In this document: positions 58,956 to 64,000 of the stretch, in pieces
Numbering within the stretch: position 1 is the stretch's first letter
Layout of the letters: each line of letters starts with the position of its first letter
NCBI GenBank assembly: GCA_958496175.1
Contig: OY292275.1
Span: 8,804,001 to 8,868,000, forward strand
Source: Sisyra terminalis
Lineage: Eukaryota; Arthropoda; Insecta; Neuroptera; Sisyridae
Length of the DNA: 64,000 nt
Direction: 5' to 3'
Notes under the pieces: generated by a model
Seen by the model: the letters and a program-made list of their open reading frames with translations, nothing else
The model's database searches: none
What the model was told of the DNA's origin: nothing
Program-made: the position numbers and the translations under genes

Positions 58956-61198
58956 GGGTGTCCCAAAGTTTATGATTGCCTCCTTTGTACTTAAGCAGAC
59001 ATATTTGCTCCATTCTGGACTGAATTAAAGATTTTCAGACTTAAGGGGTTATGCCTAGTTGTAAAACTAAGAAAACGTGTTTTTGTCCGGATTTTTTTGT
59101 GAAGAGGTATTATATAAATACACCAAAATCATGTACCTTAAGAAAATTTAATATGCTTTAAGAACTTGTATTTAAAAATATTGAGTTTCCTTTCTCCTGT
59201 AGACGATCTCGTGAAGGTTCTCCTCAAAAAGGTGCCTGGCGGAGAGGACAATATCTCAGATGCAAATTATCTAAAATTGAAAATACCAGACAATTTATTT
59301 TTAGCATAGAATAATACAGGTAGTGAACGAAGGAATAGTAAAAATTTTGATTTTTGATAAAATAGTGCCTTCCCAAAAAAAAAATGTTTTTTTCGAAAGA
59401 AATCACGCTTCTTGAAATAATAGTCAACAATCATATTCCTTCGTTTATTACCTGAGGAAAGTATCTAAGCAAATTGCCTATAAATTTGAAAACGATTGGC
59501 CCAGTCATTCCGGCGAAATTTTCTTCATCGACTTTGAAAACACCATTTCGAGAAAAATGCGTTTAAAGTAGAGATGCCACGAATAGTGATTTGGCCGAAT
59601 ACCGAATATTCGGCGAGTCTTTTGGCCGAAGCGCCGAATATTCATCGAAACTTAGAACCGTTAGCGAATGAGATTTAAATTTTAAACCTACTTTATAATT
59701 TATAATTTAAATTAATAATTTATGAGGAAAAGCGAAATCGTTTGCTATCAACAAACGCTGAAAAACTTATTTTCATTCATCATAACTTAACACTGATAGA
59801 TTTTAAGTATTAATATGCTATGGTAAAATAAATTTAAAAGTTAAAAGCTATTGGTAAAATAAAAGCCTTTCTGAGTAATATTATGCATTTTTTCCTAATT
59901 TACTGTTCGGTGTGAATAGTTGAACACCGAATAGTTTTCGAATATTAGTTTCATTTCTAATTTTTACCCATCACAACGTATCACAGATTGATTTTTATTT
60001 TGTAATAAGTGTAGAAATTTATGATTAAAATAAATATTAAGAGGATCGGAAAGTAATGTCATTACTGAACCTATCGACATTCATTTGCCATTTATTGGTT
60101 TATAAGTAATTTCAAAGTCGTACCTAAAGACATTTTCTGTTTAGTGTGACTAGTTAACTCACAAAAGATTAAAAATATTTATTATTCTAAGCTCTACACT
60201 GAAATGGTTAAATAAATTCCCAAAGGAATACAAATTCGGTATTATATGCTTCGAAATTAAAGCTTGTTTAAAAATTTTATGTTTTAATTTTATGTTAAGA
60301 AAACGACATTGCTTCCGATTCCCTATACCTATACATTTTTGAGTAAAGTATGTTTTTTTTTGATGTTTTGGTATTCGTATATAAAAAAAAAGTAACCGAA
60401 TAGGCCGAATACCGAATAGTGGTCGAATATTCGTGGCATCTCTAGTTTAAAATCTTTAGAGATATTTCACTTAGTTAGATTTATAGTACAGTAGTTTAAG
60501 ATTTTTTTCTACTTACCAGGGGTTATCTATTCAAAATCCACAAGAGTTTACGGTACTAGGGTTACATTTATCACATAGTATTACAATTTTAATATTAAAT
60601 CCCCGTTATGATGCAATTTCAAACTATACTGGTCCACTACACGTTTTACACTGTAACGTATTCACCTGTAGTTGCAAACACTGAAATAAAGTGTAACTAT
60701 TACCCGAATCAACTTCTAACTTTCAGAGAATATACTTAAATACACGTAAATTCGAAAAATTTTATAAAAAAAAAAACGATTTTTTGAAACTCTAACAAGG
60801 CATAACCCATTAAGGTCAATATTTGTCAGTATTGAATTTTGAAAGAAAATTGAGCGATTTTTGTTCATAGGATGTGAGGAAATTTCTTTAGGTCAGGGTA
60901 AAAGATAAGAAATTTGACAAAACAAATTAGAAGTTTTTGATTTCTTTGTAATTTGCTGGCCGGAAAAATTGGGAAAAATTGCTGGCCGTAGATATCAGTG
61001 TAATTCAGACACCTTTATGGAAAATAGTCACGAAAAGTTTCAACAAACGGTGGTAATATATCAGCAAAGTTGTATATATTTACTTGAAGTGCTTTCACAT
61101 CTGAATCATATTCAATATTTTTTTGTATCAATTAATTTATTTTAAGAAAATTGAGGTTCTCAAGAAATTTACTTCTTGTATTCATTTTGGGACACCCT
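58956..61198. mobile_element. 2.2-kb nested element with GGGTGTCCCAAA ends
   Basis: The outer ends (AGGGTGTCCCAAAGTTT, and the complement of AAGGGTGTCCCAAAATG) are inverted repeats of a common mariner-like type. A second pair, GGGGTTATGCCTAGTT at ~59045 and the complement of TGGGTTATGCCTTGTT at ~60800, lies inside. A hAT-like MITE sits between those. No transposase frame is visible. The outer target duplication is not clear. Confidence 0.6.
59569..60444. mobile_element. 876-bp hAT-like MITE
   Basis: The ends TAGAGATGCCACGAATA are inverted repeats, and the flanks GTTTAAAG (59561-59568) and GTTTAAAA (60445-60452) form an 8-bp near-perfect duplication, as expected for hAT elements. Inside both ends CCGAATACCGAATA and ATATTCGGC motifs repeat. 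There is no intact transposase. Confidence 0.85.
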
Positions 61199-61881
61199 TT
61201 AGAATTAAGAGAGAAAAAAAACACACGATTATTATTTTCAAGTGGAAACCTAAAATTAAAAAACAATTTTTATCTGAAACGAAATGCAACAGACTTTCAT
61301 GCCTCGAATATAGCTGTTAATACCGCATGCCACTGTAAATCCCATTGTGTTGCGTTTGAGGCCGAAACATCATCATACAACGAACTGTAATGATACATCA
61401 ATCAATTGATAATTACAGTCAATTTGTACGTAGTTTAGTTGTCATGTTAATATATGTACGGTAGGGATGATTCTTGATTGAGATACATCGGCGATGGTTG
61501 CGGCAAGTACTATGCGTAATCATAATTAAAAGATGCCTCTCGTAAAAGAACTTTCGACGAAAATTTATGTTTAAATTATCACAGAAATATTCATCTCAAT
61601 CATTTCAAAACACAACGAACGCCTCACCATTTAAAACCCGAAAATCAATCCTACAGAATGCAATTAATTGCAACAACGTGGCTTTATTGAAACATCCATA
61701 TTTGGTTTAATTAATGGTTCAACCCAATTTCAATTCAATGTTTTATTTTTGTAATAAATTTAATTATAACTTAAATAGCAAATTTAATTAGTGAGTTACA
61801 ACAAAAAAGGAAATAGATACGTTATAACAAAGCAACTAAATACAATGCATAAATAAAAAAAGCGATGGAAATTTGATGGAA
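61199..61881. other. Downstream region of the P450 gene, no other gene
   Basis: It should contain the 3'UTR of the minus-strand P450. AATAAA on the minus strand occurs at about 61742-61747 and 61682-61687. The overlapping open frames at 61123-61390 have no domain. Confidence 0.45.
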
Positions 61882-63444
61882 TTAATTTTCTTGTGGTTTC
61901 TTTCGGAGTTCCAAACCTACTTGAAATCCATTCTTGGGCTTCATCATTAAATCCAATTTGAATTGAACTTCGCTTAATTTATAGTTGGCAGTCACTCGGT
62001 ACTTTCTTAAGACTGTCACTATCAATACTTTCATCGCAATCATCGCATATTTTGGACCTAAAAATATTTTTTCCAAAGTTACAAATAAAAAACTTTCTTT
62101 TTCCAATCGGCTTAAAAAAAAAGTAGATAAAATTTTTAAATTGTTCATATATTTCTTACTCTATTTGAAAAATCTTATTTGCTCTATACCAGTAAGTTAT
62201 CATTAACTTTTTACTATGTTTTTTGAAGATTACAGCTATACTTTAGAGTACATCAAAACTTAAGTCAACATTCCTTCCAAAGGCTTTTTAATATTATCAT
62301 TAAATCAAGGGCAAAGATTTTTAAAAGAAATTTCTGTTAGCAAAAGACAAGGTTTATAAATGGTATAAGCTTAGATCAGGAACGTCGAGATATTCCGAAC
62401 TATAGATAACTATTCCGAATGGGTACGTATTGTTCACTCGAATGCAATTTGTACGTAAACTTTGACAAGCCAGAAATGAAGGAGCGACGGTTATTTTTAT
62501 TATTGACCGATTTAATCGCGAATTAAATTAAAACAAAATCGAAAATGTAACGTTGCCAAATTGTGGGTTTGCTGAAGTGGACTTGCCCAAAGTAGAGTTT
62601 ATTTAGAAAATTTAATTTTACATAATACAATATAAATACATATTTGAAAATAACAATCACTACTTTATTTCTGACATGTCAAAATTTACGTACAAATTGC
62701 ATTCGAGTAAACAATACGTACAGGAATAATATCGAAACCATTCAAAAACAATTCTTAAATTTCGACGTTCCTGATCCAAGCTTATACCTTATAAATTACA
62801 CAAGTTGCCCCATTAGAAAAAAAATTTTTAATCAGTCTGAAGATATGTACGAATTTCTTCTGGATACGTCACGTAGCGCATGAGGCCATCTGTGTATTTT
62901 ATAAACCTTGAGCAAAAGATTCATTCATGATTCGAAAGCTTACTAAATTTCAACCAATTAACTGCAACTAATCATAAAACCTATTTTGAATGCAGATTTT
63001 GCACCAAAATTTAAATAAAAAGACAAGAAAAATTCTACCTAAACAATTCCGAGGCCCAGCACTGAACGGTATGTAGCTATAAGGGTGTCGTTTAGCGATT
63101 TCTTCCGGTGTAAACCGTTCCGGAATGAATTTATCCGGATCTGGCCAAATTTCGGGATTATAGTGAACTCGTTCGATGCATAAAACACAAGAGCATCCTT
63201 TGGGAAGTGTGCAACTTTCTAAAAATCGTCTAGCAATTAAAAATTTAAATTACATAGAAAAAAAATGCGACATACCTAATTTAGTTTCTTCAGTTACTGC
63301 TCGTACAATTACAGTCCCAATTGGAAGCATTCTCATGGTTTCTTTTATTACCATTTCTAAATATTTAAGTTGTCCCAAATCGTGAGTGTCAACAGCTCGA
63401 TCCGAATCTCCAAAAACTTCCAAAATTTCTTGATAGACCTTTTC
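61882..63444 (-). CDS. CYP4-type cytochrome P450, last three exons (partial)
   Basis: Exons, in reading order: 63444-63276, 63218-63039 and 62057-61882, separated by introns of 57 and 981 bp with GT-AG ends and consistent phase. They encode the last ~174 residues of a heme monooxygenase of the endoplasmic reticulum. Visible landmarks are the K-helix KETMR (E-x-x-R) in EMVIKETMRMLPIG, PDPDKFIPERFTPEEIAKRH (P-E-R-F), and the heme-binding FSAGPRNCLG (F-x-x-G-x-R-x-C-x-G), whose Cys is the heme ligand. The last Gly is split by the large intron, followed by PKYAMIAMKVLIVTVLRKYR. The EKVYQEI start and the layout point to CYP4. The I-helix and N-terminal exons must lie beyond 64000. Family roles include fatty acid, hydrocarbon or toxin oxidation; the substrate is unknown. 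The large intron carries a 563-bp transposon. Confidence 0.93.
62348..62910. mobile_element. 563-bp Mutator-like MITE in the P450 intron
   Basis: It starts CAAGGTTTATAAATGG and ends TATTTTATAAACCTTG. AGCAAAAGA lies on both sides (62339-62347; 62911-62919), a perfect 9-bp duplication. Long inner inverted arms pair 62357-62461 with 62685-62796 (for example GTACGTATTGTTCACTCGAA and its complement). The right ~120 bp is a shortened version of the 164-bp element at 31713-31876. Confidence 0.93.
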
Positions 63445-64000
63445 CTACAAAACATTATTTGTTTTACTTATTTTTTTTTTCTAACCAAAGCTAGTAAAAA
63501 TGCTTTAAGGGTAGAAAAAATCAGTTCAATTGATATATCCAAAATTGGTTTAATATTGCAAAATTAAAATGCAGGAAAATAATTTAATCTTTACTTAATA
63601 TGACTATAATCATTACTATGATTTTCATCCGATAAAGCTCTAAAAAGCTCCAATTGTACATCAGATTTTAGTTTTATTTTGAATGAAGTAATTCAAGTAA
63701 TGAATTGTTTATATTTTTCTTTCAATCTTCGGTAAATTTAAACAAATTTTGTAAAAGGATTACTTTTAAACTTTTTAATTTTAATGGTATTCTCTCCGCA
63801 CCTTCGAAAAAAAAGGTGCCCAAATTTCATTAGCTATTAGAATTAAATCTGTTGATTTGTCAAAATCAAAAGCAATTTTCAAAACACATTTCCTTAGAAA
63901 ATCGTTCGTAAAACAGAGCAAAATGCTTTAAATACCCCTAGCATTAGTAAGAAACACTTAATTAGACGCATTTATCTCTAAAACGCATTTAAATGTCTTG
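63445..64000. other. Intron of the P450 gene, no exon recognised
   Basis: No segment matching the P450 I-helix exon (A-G-x-D/E-T) is visible on the minus strand, so the next upstream exon is probably outside the window. Confidence 0.55.

Noticed and set aside
62058..62148. Upstream extension of the last P450 exon to a Met at 62148
   Set aside because: Sequence before 62057 is intron: the acceptor TTTTTAG and the split Gly codon fit the P450 heme loop exactly, and the extension has no P450 similarity.
63219..63230. Alternative acceptor TTGCTAG for the middle P450 exon
   Set aside because: It puts a stop codon in frame with the preceding exon; the acceptor TTTTTAG ending at 63219 keeps the frame and gives a normal P450 sequence.
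1..64000. CRISPR arrays, tRNA genes, rRNA and bacterial-type operons
   Set aside because: No regularly spaced identical repeats, no tRNA box A/B pair and no ribosomal RNA core sequence were seen.

Overview
The window looks like AT-rich nuclear DNA from an insect. Support comes from a CYP4-type cytochrome P450 with 57-bp to ~1-kb introns, an intronless Golgi glycosyltransferase of the alpha-1,4-galactosyltransferase type, a CpG-rich first exon of an Ala/Gly/Pro-rich developmental regulator, and a dense load of mariner, Tc1, pogo-like, hAT-like, Jockey, LTR and Penelope-like elements typical of insect genomes. The order cannot be fixed from sequence alone. Gene density is very low: most of the 64 kb is intergenic or intronic DNA and decayed transposons.

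Left third (1-23.4 kb): repeats and non-coding DNA. These include a 2.2-kb unit flanked by ~50-bp direct repeats, a 1.8-kb fold-back element (7647-9446) carrying a younger 170-bp insertion, a dead mariner-like transposase, and a tandem duplication whose second copy is split by a later insertion. The only convincing gene here is on the minus strand: a CpG-rich first coding exon (22305-22710) with a likely promoter/5'UTR to its right (22.7-23.4 kb). Its later exons are not visible and probably lie left of the window across a large intron.

Middle (23.4-53 kb): a pogo-like deletion derivative, a dead mariner, a 164-bp MITE with 9-bp target duplications, a 5'-truncated Jockey LINE flanked by ~290-300-bp direct repeats, several tandem duplications, two Tc1-type remnants, and a truncated Penelope-like element whose two inverted tails each hold a hammerhead-ribozyme fold. 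Two exon-like segments on the plus strand (20052-20102 and 38496-38581) have good splice sites; the second contains a start codon. They may be 5' exons of an otherwise unseen gene. Short islands of more balanced base composition with E-box, homeodomain, NK2 and TCF-like motifs (34-36, 44.7-45.9, 48.8-49.1 and 58.4-58.6 kb) are candidate regulatory DNA.

Right (53-64 kb): the one complete protein gene, a 370-aa type II membrane glycosyltransferase-like protein (minus, 53463-54575) with an altered DXD motif; a solo LTR ~350 bp upstream of it; a nested mariner-like/hAT-like block (59-61 kb); and the last three exons of a CYP4-type P450 (minus, 61882-63444). The last intron of the P450 contains a 563-bp member of the same 9-bp-duplication transposon family seen at 31.7 kb. 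No tRNA, rRNA, CRISPR array or bacterial-type operon was seen. The most unusual item is the hammerhead ribozyme pair; the ribozyme class is known from Penelope-like elements, so it is a notable instance rather than a new system.
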